Below, piece by piece: positions 1 to 10,325 of a stretch of 64,000 bases of DNA. The position numbers and the translations under genes were made by a program. Each line of letters opens with the position of its first letter. The first letter of the stretch is position 1. The DNA is from Ptychodera flava (lineage: Eukaryota; Hemichordata; Enteropneusta; Ptychoderidae): positions 22,262,247 to 22,326,246 of the forward strand of contig NC_091941.1 in NCBI RefSeq assembly GCF_041260155.1, in the 5' to 3' direction. Below the pieces are notes generated by a model. The model was not told the origin of the DNA, did not search any database, and was given only the letters and a program-made list of their open reading frames with translations.

Positions 1-400
1 GCGGCCCTACACTGTACAGCGATGTGATCGCTGGTCGCCGGTGCGGCGTGTACTGTACTAGCGACGGGACCGCCGACCGCTGGCTTACCACCTCCAGGGG
101 GTACATTGAGGCACGCAATGAGCGAGGGGACCACTGGCAGCCGACGAACCACCACGAATGTTTTGTCCACTTGTAACTGTTTAATATAGAATGGGACGTA
201 TCGGTAACTTGGACGTCCATGAGATGATATTGAAGACTAGAAGCTGAGAGTTCTCGCTGAAATACCCAAAATATCTTGTCCAACATTCGAGTGTGATGAT
301 CCAAAACCCTCTGGCACTAAACTCTAACAATCAGATTGAGAATTATTCAATTTACATGTTGGGCTTTTTCTGCGGGGTGTCCCACTCTGTTTTCTTTTCT
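1..400. other. unassigned sequence
   Basis: The first 150 bases are GC-rich and the rest is mixed. I read both strands for exons of the adjacent minus-strand transporter gene and found no convincing match. Nothing else is recognisable. Confidence 0.4.
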
Positions 401-401
401 C

Positions 402-472
402 GAACGGGCCTCTTTTTTTCTACTGGTTTTTTTTTTTTTTTTTTTTTTGGGGGGGGGGGGTAACCTCGTTTT

Positions 473-506
<34 letters not shown>

Positions 507-735
507 GTAACCTCGTTTTGGTTTTTTTTTCAGGCTGACCTCGTTTTGGTTTCTTTTCAGCCTCAACGCCAGCGCGATCTCGGTCGACTTTTCAGTTGTG
601 ATTTTCTTTCTTTTTTTAGTCAGACCTGATGGTGGTTCGCTTTGTTTTTTTTAGTAGTGAAAGTACTATTTTTGGCTTTGTTTTTAAGCATTTCAATATT
701 TTTTTTGTGTGTGCTTGATTTTTTTTTTTTTGCTT
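402..735. repeat. T-rich low-complexity tract with a short degenerate repeat
   Basis: Long T runs and a G run surround three imperfect copies of a core reading (G/A)CCTCGTTTT, near 463, 507 and 537. The second and third are followed by pyrimidine tracts ending in CAG, which look like splice acceptors on the plus strand. The 97-codon open frame here is a by-product of the T runs and is not called as a gene. Confidence 0.7.
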
Positions 736-1714
736 TTTTCCCTTATAATCAGCATTCATTGCACCTTTATATCAAATACACGTGTATGTGCGTCAATAAG
801 TATGGGATTGTGGTATTTTAAAATTTTTGCAAACAGTTTATCTTCTCATTACGGTTTAACGGGTATTTTACGATTAAGTATTGCATAACATTCTCCCCTT
901 TTTTGCAATAATACTTGTCTCGTTTATTTTCTTCCGCAATTCCATCGAATTTTTATTTCAATCGAGAACGACGGTTGCACGTCATCTTTATCTGTACAGA
1001 CACATTCAAATATTTAATGACACATATTTTCAAACGAATGTTATTTTTGCGAAAAAGTACATTATTAAAATACAATGATATGGACGAAAGAAATTTTTTC
1101 TTTATTATTCATACACGTTTAATACTTTATTTAGAAAGAAAATTTGACAGTTTATTTTTACTCTATGACGATAAATATTTTTGAAACATTTGGCGCGCCG
1201 TAGTCAGTCTTTAAACCCCTACAATTTTAAAACGAGGATGGATAATGCCAAATAAAATAGTTGTTTTTCTACATGAATACTCTCCTTTCAAGTGAAATAT
1301 TACATTTCAGAAAATACTGTCTAGATTTTGACTTAAATAAATTTTTATCATTAATACAAAAATTGAGGTTTTTTACCCCAAATATACACCCACTTCATCC
1401 TTTGAGTAAACTACTGCTACTGCTACTCTTCTTTTCTGCTCCTTTTTTCTATGTTTCATTCTCATCAATTTTACCCTTTCTAAATTTTTTGAATGTTCTA
1501 CATAACTTTTTACAGTGCTTACATCTACTATAAACTTTTTGAAAATAAATTTATGGCCGTCTCATCTTCAAGGTGCTTTTCAGCGAATAGTTTTTTAATG
1601 TTGAAAATAAAAATATCATGTATTACTGTCAAAAATATATGGTGAAAAATTTACAAAAGGGTTGATTTTCCAATAATCCTGTATGTGCATCCAGAAGATC
1701 ATGTGGCACTGCGC
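736..1714. other. AT-rich unassigned sequence
   Basis: Strongly AT-rich, with only short open frames of low-complexity composition. I see no gene, RNA or recognisable mobile element. Confidence 0.4.
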
Positions 1715-1835
1715 CAATGCTATGGTGTCGGATTGTTGAAATATTGTGTACACAAGAAATTTGCTGTAGTCCAAGAAGTGATCTCAGTGTGTATGAGGCT
1801 AGGAGAAATGTGGATAGGCTTACACATTGTGTATT
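1715..1835 (+). repeat. diverged copy of the MITE end found at 50050-50171
   Basis: About 120 bases align by eye with the right end of the MITE at 49554-50171. Both contain GAAATTTGCT, then AGTGATCTC and GTGTGTA in the same order and spacing, ending near a CTTAC..TGTG terminus. The match is imperfect, so this is an older family member. Its partner end was not located, and whether this is a MITE copy or a shared fragment of a larger element is open. Confidence 0.45.
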
Positions 1836-2765
1836 GATGCTAATACTTATGTGTCCCATTCATTCTGATATGTATAATCAAAGATTTCACAGTGGCGGCT
1901 GGCAGAAAAGGCAAAAAAACAAATTAACATTTATTGTTTCGTGTCATCTGAAAACATGCGCATCATGACTATTTTAAAATTAAAGTTTGTTAAAAAAATT
2001 TGAAATATGCATGCTCTGTCAATTTTGAAAAATACTGCTGACAAAATGTGAATTTTGACTTGCACAGGGTTGTCGCATTTTAATATGAACATTGGATTGT
2101 GAATGGAATGAGCAGAATAAAATGTGAATTCATCTTTTGGATAAGGTGTTTTGTCCAAGAAATGTTCTAAATATTCCTCAGCATTTTTGCTTTCAGTGGC
2201 AGCTACTTGGTTTTATGATAACCAAATTAGAAAAAAAGAGAAAATTAAAAACAAGTTGGCTTTCACCAATTTTAATTCCTAATATTTAAAACTTTCACCG
2301 TGAGTCTGCAAATATTCAGCATCATCAAATGAAAATGTATGCTGAACGTGTGCATGTACATGTACATCTCACTTTCCAGAAATATCTGGATATCTGCAAA
2401 TGATGTACCATTAAACTTCAAGATATATATCACTTTGCCAATTATCTGCTCCCTGATTTTCTGTTCACCATTTCTAACTGACATCTTTGCTTGTCTTTGT
2501 GTGCATCATATGTATCAGTGAGACATAACGAAAAAAGTATTCATATTAGTAATTAACTTTTCTTTAGAAATTTACAACCAGATATGTTTATTGCTACCCT
2601 TTCCAAAAGTGTGCCACTTGCAGTCCCTGCAAATCATTCTTTTTATAGTCACATAACCCTGAAATGATTTGCGATATCATCGATTAATGTCCACTAGGCC
2701 CTACAGTTCCTGCAACTTTTTAGACTAGATATGTCTATAATGTACCGTATAAGCATGCATGTATA
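1836..2765. other. AT-rich unassigned sequence
   Basis: No exon, RNA gene or repeat end could be supported. It lies in what should be intron 1 of the minus-strand transporter gene whose first coding exon ends at 2921. Confidence 0.35.
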
Positions 2766-2880
2766 TATTAGGGGGGCCATGGAAAAAAAACAGGAAAGAT
2801 GAGGGGGGGGCATAGATTTTTTCTATAATTTACTAGGGGGGCCATGGAAAAAATCACCGAGAAAATAGAAAATCCTCCAC
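2766..2880. repeat. short direct repeat, purine-rich
   Basis: The string TAGGGGGGCCATGGAAAAAA occurs near 2769 and again near 2834, each followed by A/G-rich sequence, giving a unit of about 65 bp. It lies just inside the transporter intron and may be a fragment of a dispersed repeat. Confidence 0.6.
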
Positions 2881-2920
2881 CCTCCCCCTGGAAGTAAATT
2901 CTGAATCGTCCCTTACTCAC

Positions 2921-3128
2921 TCGTGAAGAAAATCATACTGAGCAGGAGGGCTCCAATGAGGGACACTGACTTGGCGCTGGCTTGAAAGTAGTCACGAAAC
3001 TCAACAAAGAACACACCGAACGACTGCGGCAGCCCATTGGTGAAGAACAATGTGATGAAGGCACCGGCGGTAACGGCCCAACCCCAGCCTCCGTCGGGAG
3101 GGGGATTTGGTGGTCTGGCAGCGGCCAT
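2921..3128 (-). CDS. monocarboxylate transporter (SLC16) type protein, first coding exon only
   Basis: The minus-strand exon starts at ATG 3128 and ends before a strong donor (GTGAGTAAGG) beginning at 2920, leaving phase 1. It encodes 69 residues. Residues 9-17 read PPPDGGWGW, the hallmark at the start of transmembrane helix 1 of MCT/SLC16 major-facilitator proteins, followed by hydrophobic helix 1 and the start of helix 2 (VSLIGALLLSMIFFT). Family members carry monocarboxylates or related solutes across the plasma membrane; the substrate here cannot be told. A pyrimidine-rich acceptor (TTCTTCTTCAG) at about 3167 suggests an upstream non-coding exon. Later exons were not found in 1-2900, so the gene probably continues beyond the left edge. 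It has the same orientation and family as the gene at 16204-19370, suggesting a tandem pair. Confidence 0.8.
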
Positions 3129-3166
3129 GGTTTCTTAGTGTTATATTGTCACCTAGTCGTTTATAT

Positions 3167-5680
3167 CTGAAGAAGAAAGAGCATACTGTTAATTTCAATT
3201 AACGCATTGACAGAAGCTAACTATTCAATATTCAGCATAAGTTGTGAACGGAAAATTGAATGTGCATGCACTCGGAACGGCGACGATTTCCTGACATCAT
3301 TACAACAATGGTTCTTCTCACATTTGGTAATATCGTTAAGGTAGTATGCGCCTCGAAAGTGAAAGATTTAAAGTTTTGCTCAAACTTTTCTCAATGAAAC
3401 TTTCAACCGTTCTCTCACCCAATCACGAATAAAAATTCAGGGGTCACCGTGCAGAGTTTGGTACTAGAGAAACAAATTACCTGACATTTGCGGACATTTA
3501 TATTTAAAATGGCCGCCATCCTTGTGGTTACTCTATGGGGAAAATATAATTCCGATTTCGAGGATAACGTTTACGGCAATTTAACGTGCGCCATTTCAGT
3601 CGTTCAAATAAGAAACTTGTATATCAATCTGGTTACGAAGAGACACCGTGGTAACCTTCGCATACTTGCTTTTTCTTGGTCTGTACAGTTTATCGTGTCT
3701 GTAGTTTGATCATTTTGTGATCCATAGAGCACCCGTCGGGTGACGATGCTATAAACATCTGTATTATTTCACATGGGACACCGCATATCAGCATGTCATG
3801 ATGACATAAGTTGCTGCTAGCTAGCACAGGTAGGTTGAACAACGACACTAAACTTCCCCTCTCTAATACGAAGAGACTATTAATTAGTTGAAGAAAATTG
3901 CTCATTGACTAAGTTAGTCACACGGGTTACACACATGGAAACGCGGCTCTCCGTCGAAAAGCCAAGTTGCGCCATGGTCAAATACAAGAGTATCAAGGCA
4001 CATGGAGACGTAGTGTACAGAAGGTCGCCGATATAACCAACCGAAACGCTGTGTAGATGTTGAATGTGTTATCAACCGTTTGGAAATTCATCTACTGGTC
4101 ATGATGCAACGTGACCATGACATGCAAACATAGGCCGAGTTTCAGTAATGTAATTAACCGTTTCATATACCGACAAAAAGTCACTTGTCAGATTATGGTC
4201 CCAACGAAAGGAAAATTGGAGAGGGTCATATTTTACACTTAATAAGTAGTCTCCTGTACTGAACAAATGCACATAAAATCTCGTCGTCACAAATTTCCCA
4301 GCAAAGCATTTGTGAATTTAGGGCAGGCTTGCGGAAGATGAGTGTACTCGGCTTGTTGGCCATATGTGAGAGGGCGTCCATGTTGGATCCCGTGGCAACA
4401 TATCTCTCCAGAAGTAAATTTGCAAATTGAGAAAAACGAAAGTCCAGTGATATTGATGTGCATACCCAAATTATTCTTGAGATTTTGTGATTAATATTTG
4501 CGCTCTCTTGTAGCGTAAAACAGTCTATGTAATCACCACCGTGACTTTATCGCCATTTCGTGCGACTCCGAAATAAATATCTTAAGTTATTATAATTTCG
4601 CGACGAATTGAGGTCGAATATACTCGTGCGCTGTGAACTATGAAAGCAAAGCGTGGCAGAAATATTGATGACAGACAGAAAAAGTCCTATACATGCTGAT
4701 TTCAACTCTACACCCAAAAGCTCAGTCTTCACTTGACAAGCACAAACACCCACAGGCACAATAAATTCTGCAACTGATTTGACGCTTCTGTGTACGCCAG
4801 AGTGGACGCATGACGCAGAGGGCTGCGTTGTTTTCACGCTTTAAACTTGTAGCCGAATCTGTCTATTGTCCCTTACCTTAACGCTGCTCAGTCGCCGTGG
4901 GTTTGAAGACGCAATGCAATGAAAGCTCGACTCCGGGACTGATGGGTAACAATTTCTGGATAGCGTCGCAGATGATAACGTCCTTTTTTGTAGAAGTTTA
5001 ACTCAGACGGACTACTTACGGTCAACCAACAGACAGATAAAAAAGAACCGTACAAAGGTGATGACAGAAGTCCAGCCAACCGCTGATTAAACCTGCGGGC
5101 ATCCGATAATGAATGCTTCATTATCAGTCTCGGTGAAATACATAATCGATTAGGTCAATTTTGCGTTTTATTGTTCTGGGGTACAGAGTTGCTATCAACC
5201 ATATAGGAATGCCTCTTCATAAAGGATAATAGGGTGGCAATCAAGCTGTTCATCAGATGAAATATGCAAAACAGAGGATACTTTGGTGCGAAAATGGTTA
5301 CTTTATTGACTAACAAAATTTGTTTAACCGAACATGATTTTTTCCGTTCAACTTTGATAGTTCAGGACTACGTCATCAGTCAGCCTGCTGAGGTATTAGT
5401 CAAAGTCCAATGGCAGAAAGATGACCTCCTCTTTGATGTCACTTTCCCACAATATTGTCTGGCGGAATGTCTCTCGACAGGACTTCTCTCCAGGTTTCAT
5501 GGTGCGCATGTCCGAACAGTCAACAGGTCGCTGTCAACGCTCTCGTCTTTTTGTCAGTTCTTTCCCCTCTTTTGGGTGCAATCATCAACAAATTATCTCC
5601 TTACTGGTGGATGGTGTTGCGAAGTAGCTTTGATATCAATCTATTTCGTCGAAACTTGGCTGATTCTCGCTACATTAGTA
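3167..5680. other. intergenic, unassigned
   Basis: There are no coding regions with family signal. Around 3330-3620 the sequence resembles a dispersed repeat (ATGGCCGCCATCC context) but no ends were identified. The last few hundred bases, from about 5250, may be 5' UTR of the LINE that follows; its exact 5' boundary is not visible. Confidence 0.35.
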
Positions 5681-5771
5681 TTTTGTGGTACAAGTGGTTG
5701 AAAGTACGCCGAAACTGCCTTGGCGGGAAGTGCTTTGTGTTCAACGTACACAAATTGCATCCGAAAACACT

Positions 5772-7591
5772 ATGCCTGGATCGAAAAAATCGGATGAATC
5801 CACCGTACCGGCGGACATGGAGAAGAAAATTAAAGGCAAGTACATAGCTAAGATCAACAAGATGTCTCTGAACCAACTCAAAGACTTCAATAAATGGCCT
5901 TTCGTCGATGAAATGAACAAGGAAATGAAAAGTCTTCTACCAGATGTTTCTGCTGACGCAATCAAATCTGCTTGTCACTACATTGGTAATGCCTTGAACA
6001 ACCGAGTACAAGCACGTTTAAATGGTATGGGAAAGTCATCACACAGCTCATCAAGCTCTATCATTGGTTTGTTCACTTCTCCTATCCAATCTTTGATGAA
6101 GAGCTTTAGTAACTCAGAACCTGAAGTTTCTGGTGACGAAGCTGAAACCACACAGTCTTGCTCACCAGATTCCGACACTCAAGTCCTTCATCCTGTTAAA
6201 AAGCAACGCAAATCTAAGAAGAAACGTGCCGCATTGAAGAATCTGTCCGATCAAAGTAAACACTCAGACCTTGAACCGCACTGCACTGAAAGTTGTAAAT
6301 TCAATAGATCAGGCGATGGTGACATGATTAGATGCAGTCTTTGTCTCAAATGGTATCATTTGCTATGTGTGGATGCGAGCAGTGAGGAGACGAATCGCTA
6401 TTTCTGGCCTTGCAAAGAGTGCAGACTCATCACAAAAAATATTGCTGTCCTAAGAAGTGAACTTTCTGAACTCCAAAACGCGAACGCAGATCTCATGAAG
6501 TTATACTCATCATCTATGCAAGAAAACTCTGTCCTTAAGGACGAACTAGCAATGGTACGGGAGCAGAATGTCGAATTAACACAACGGCTTCGTGTTGCAA
6601 CTAACTCCTCGAACCGTCACGAAAACGCTGCTACACATATGCCGGAAACTACGATTCCAACAACTACAACAACTACAACACAAACGAATGACACCGGAAT
6701 GCAGCAGCAGTCTTCGCAAAACCAGACTTTACTGATTGGGGATTCGCTACTCCGTTTCATATCAGCATCAAGTCGTGAAGCTGCTGTAAGATCTATACCT
6801 GGTGCCACTATTGAGGAATTGTCCTCCAGGTCGGCACAAATAACATCAGCAGTGGTAAATCAACTAATGACGTCATATCAGACTATCATGATTTAATCAA
6901 TCTCGCGAACTCAAAATCAAATGACCACGTCACTGTTCTCAGTATTCCTCCTCGAACCGATAATGCCGATTTACAAGCACATATTGATGAAGTCAATACG
7001 GCTCTTGCAATGCTCTGCCAACGTGAACATGCTACGTTCATTGACAATGACAATGCATTTAAATTCCGCGATAACACCATTGACACATCAGCATTGTATC
7101 GTGATGGCCTTCATCTTAGTGTCAAAGGCTTGAGGAAAATGTTGATATATGCAAGGCTCGACCAGATGTTCACTGCTGGGAAATTTGACAACCGTGGTAG
7201 TATGCAGCCAAGAAGCAACAGCTTGTCCAATCGACCAGTGTCCCAAAGAATGCGATCTACCTTCAATGCAAACTTTGGTGCTCCTGGTGCAATCCAACCC
7301 GGCAACCGTGACCAACGCAATCGTCCTACCAGATATGATGTTCGCTCTCAGTCGAATCGACGGCCGTATCCGACATGCTTTGATTGTGGTGTCGTCGGGC
7401 ATGTCAGAACAAGATGTCCGCAATGCCAGGGCATTGATCGTCGTAATACGCAGTCAAACGCCAACTCGATTAGATGTTTCAACTGTGGAGAACAAGGGCA
7501 CACGTCCAGAGTTTGTCGACATGGGGAAGCTATTTCTTGCTGGTCTTGCGGAAATTCCGGCCACAAAGCCAAGAACTGTTCCCGTGAATAG
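5772..7591 (+). pseudogene. LINE ORF1: PHD finger, coiled coil, SGNH esterase, three CCHC knuckles
   Basis: I start at ATG 5772 (MPGSKK...). A PHD-type zinc finger lies around 6277-6425 (Cys/His pattern with GDMIRCSLCLKWYHLLC). A heptad-rich coiled coil follows (about 6440-6600) and then an SGNH/GDSL hydrolase domain, with block I LLIGDSLL near 6730 and the catalytic Asp-x-x-His as RDGLHLS near 7102. Three C-x2-C-x4-H-x4-C knuckles end the ORF (CFDCGVVGHVRTRC, CFNCGEQGHTSRVC, CWSCGNSGHKAKNC). A single frame change near 6865-6895 splits the esterase domain; otherwise the product would be about 600 residues. In this family ORF1 binds element RNA, and the esterase role is unproven. Confidence 0.8.
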
Positions 7592-7699
7592 GTATCCGGC
7601 CACGAAGAGAGTGCCGTTCATCCATCAACACACGATAACATTTCTCTCAATCCAGTTTCGCTCTTTTCTCCGAACTCTGTCCTGAATCCGTTTCATGAA

Positions 7700-8704
7700 C
7701 TCTCCAAAGCCAAAGGTCTCCGTATAGGTCACTGGAACATTCAACACATCACTAACAAGATTGACGAGTTACGTTTAATTTTAAATCATGATATTAAGCC
7801 ATATGACATTTTAATTCTTAGTGAAACTTTTCTTGGGGACACGCACTCTGATTCTGAGTTTTTTCATTTCTGGTTTTGATTTATGTCGGAAAGACAGACA
7901 AGCTGGTATTGGTGGGGGTCTTCTTACGTACATTTGTTCCGATATTTCATGGATTCGTAGGTTTGATTTAGAACCAACTACAATTGAAATGATGATTCTT
8001 GAAATTCACATTGAAAAAAGTCGCCCACTCATTGTTATTGGTGTTTATAGACCACCAAGTTCCACAATATCTGTTGACAAGGAACTTGAATCAGTCTTTG
8101 AGTCTGTTTATCTCGAAAACAAGGAAATGATTGTCTTGGGTGACTTCAATTTTAATCTTCTTGTCCCGAATGGTATGAATCATCACATCTACAAATGTAT
8201 GGTATCTCTCAATTTAGAACAACTTGTCACTGCCCCGACTCGGCCTGTCTCTGGTACACTCCTCGACCATGTTTATGTAAATTGCCCGATGAACATTTCC
8301 TCTGTGTGTATTCCTAAAGTTGGTCTGTCTGATCACTACCCCGTTTGTATAGTGAGACGTAACCATGGCAACAAGAACAATACTGGCTCCCATATTTGTG
8401 TCAAATCAAGACAGTTTCGTTACTTCAGTGTTGTCAATTTTACTAGTGATTTAATGGCGACTTCATGGCCACAAGTTTCTCTGTCAAACGACGTCAACTC
8501 AGTCTTTAATTGTTGGACTAGTATTTTCAATAATGTTTGTAATGCACACGCTCCTTATTTCGATAGGCGCGTGAAAAGGTACAGACAGCCGCCATGATTT
8601 TGCCCTGAGATTCTTGACCTCATTCATGTAAGAGACTATCATCTCGTTAAAGCTACAAGGTCAAATTCTCCCAACGATTGGTCATTGTATAGATCCCTCA
8701 GAAA
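7700..8704 (+). pseudogene. LINE ORF2, N-terminal endonuclease part (CR1-like)
   Basis: Encodes an apurinic/apyrimidinic-type endonuclease. GLRIGHWNIQHITNKIDELR opens the domain, ILSETFL gives the catalytic Glu block, GVYRPP, LGDFNFNLL, LDHVYV and GLSDHYPV follow in the usual order. A one-base change in a T run near 7857-7863 breaks the frame. The linker towards the RT (SPNDWSLYRSLR) is cut by the inserted LINE at 8704. The RT half resumes at 13973. Confidence 0.85.
8691..8704. repeat. target-site duplication, left copy (AGATCCCTCAGAAA)
   Basis: This 14-base string recurs at 13959-13972, flanking the inserted Tx1/L1-like LINE. It lies in-frame in the host LINE's ORF2, and the right copy restores that frame. 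Confidence 0.92.
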
Positions 8705-8921
8705 GAGAAGCGCGCATGCTCGCGTAGCGGCAACACGTTGCTCCGACATGCTCGCAAGTTTCGTCTTTTTATCACAGCATTTCAGTACAAACTTGGTCTT
8801 TTCTGCTGTGTGCTGTGGTCTTGTTTGCCTTCTCAAGGTACTGTGCTGAGTTCAGCACATTTCTGTGGTTTCAAGTGTCGTATCCTGGTGTTAGAAGTTG
8901 TTTGGTCGACGCAGTGCCAAA

Positions 8922-10216
8922 ATGCCACGTCAAAAGCGACGACAACGGAGACTGAATCAACAGGTGGAGAATGACGAAGGGGAGAGTCGTGGCAGTAAGG
9001 CGAAAGATACTGACAAGAAAGGAAGCGTCGAAGAGGTAAACCAAAAAAGTGGTGACAAAAATGAGAATTTCCTGAAAGATACAAACTTGAAGGTAAAATT
9101 TAAAGTCTTCTGCCAAAACTTACAAGTGGTAAGGACTTAGACGTAATCAGAAGTGCAAAACAGGTGGTCGGAAGTCAAGGCATATATGGAGTTCAGTTCT
9201 TACCGAAAAACAAAGTGTGGATAATATATGCAAGAAATGAAGATTTCAAGAGAAAGTTGCTAGTAAAGGGAATCAATATAGCTGGTATGCATGTAATTTT
9301 AAGTTCAGCCGAATTTGACGAGGAAAATGCAGTACGCATCTCCATCCATGACCTGCCGCTACATGTAACGGACAGTACAGTTGCCACGTTTCTGGACGGG
9401 TTCTGTGAACGAAGTCAACCGGTTAGGAAATGTACTGTGACTGACCCTGAGGACAACACATCTTATTTCAATGGAAATCGATTTTGTTACGTAAAGCGGA
9501 TAAAAAAGCCTATTCCGAATTTCACAGAGTTGTCATATTCCGATGCTAACGACATTCGTCGTACGTATAGCTTTAGGGTATTTTATACCGGACAGGACAG
9601 AGAATGTTATATTTGTCGTGAAGTTGGGCATAAGCCATCAACGTGTCCCCAGAAATCACCTCCGTCCTGCTTTGGTTGCAAGGAAGTTGGTCACCGTGTT
9701 TCTGAGTGTCCTAAGGGAAAGCAGTGTTATCATTGCAAGAATTTTGGGCACGTGGCAAAGGAATGTCCTGGAAATGATGCAGATCTTGTTGACCGTTTTG
9801 TTGAATCATTTGCAAGTAAAGCAAAGGAAGCCGAAAAGCTGATAGACAAAGCCTTAAATCGAAATGGAAGCACTAGCTCACCTGAGTCACAACAGCAGAG
9901 ATGCGAAAAGATCGATGTACCAGTAGAAGTACACCGTGATGCGGAAACAGTTGCTTCACCATTACAAGCGATGACTAGCGACAAAAACAGCGAAGATGAG
10001 TCAACAGGATCAACCAAATGTAGATCTTCCGAGAGGGATAGTGAAGTTAAAGAGAAAAAGACCGGCTTAAAGAAATATTTTAGTGTGAGTGCTGTTTTCA
10101 GAAAGAAAGTGAAATCTTCAAGCACCGTAGAGTCGCCCTCACCGCTTCAACCTGCATATAAAAGGAAGCGGAAAACTGTGTCTACAACAACGGCTAGTTC
10201 TTCTTTCAGTGACTGA
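8922..10216 (+). pseudogene. Tx1/L1-like LINE ORF1 (nucleic-acid-binding, three CCHC knuckles)
   Basis: Starts at an ATG encoding a basic, Lys/Arg-rich N-terminus (MPRQKRRQRRLNQQ). One frame change near 9110-9125 separates the first 70 residues from the main 350-codon frame. The middle region is RRM-like in character (IYGVQFL, KVWIIYA), as in Tx1 ORF1 proteins. Three zinc knuckles follow at about 9606-9770 (CYICREVGHKPSTC, CFGCKEVGHRVSEC, CYHCKNFGHVAKEC). The C-terminus is Ser/Lys-rich with a basic KRKRK cluster that could be a nuclear signal. The family role is RNA packaging and chaperoning for retrotransposition. Confidence 0.82.
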
Positions 10217-10325
10217 AAAAAAATATATTCAAATGTTGATAACTGTAATCTGTGGGGATGTATCAGTGTGTTACTTTACGTTAATATAGTTTGTTTTAGA
10301 CATTTTTTTTCTCCTTGCTGCTTGA

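Noticed and set aside
336-629. 97-codon open frame rich in Phe
   Set aside because: It is the translation of poly-T runs and a G run; no family features.
5264-5701. 145-codon open frame before the CR1-like LINE
   Set aside because: No motif, overlaps two other frames of similar length, and probably lies in LINE 5' UTR or flank.
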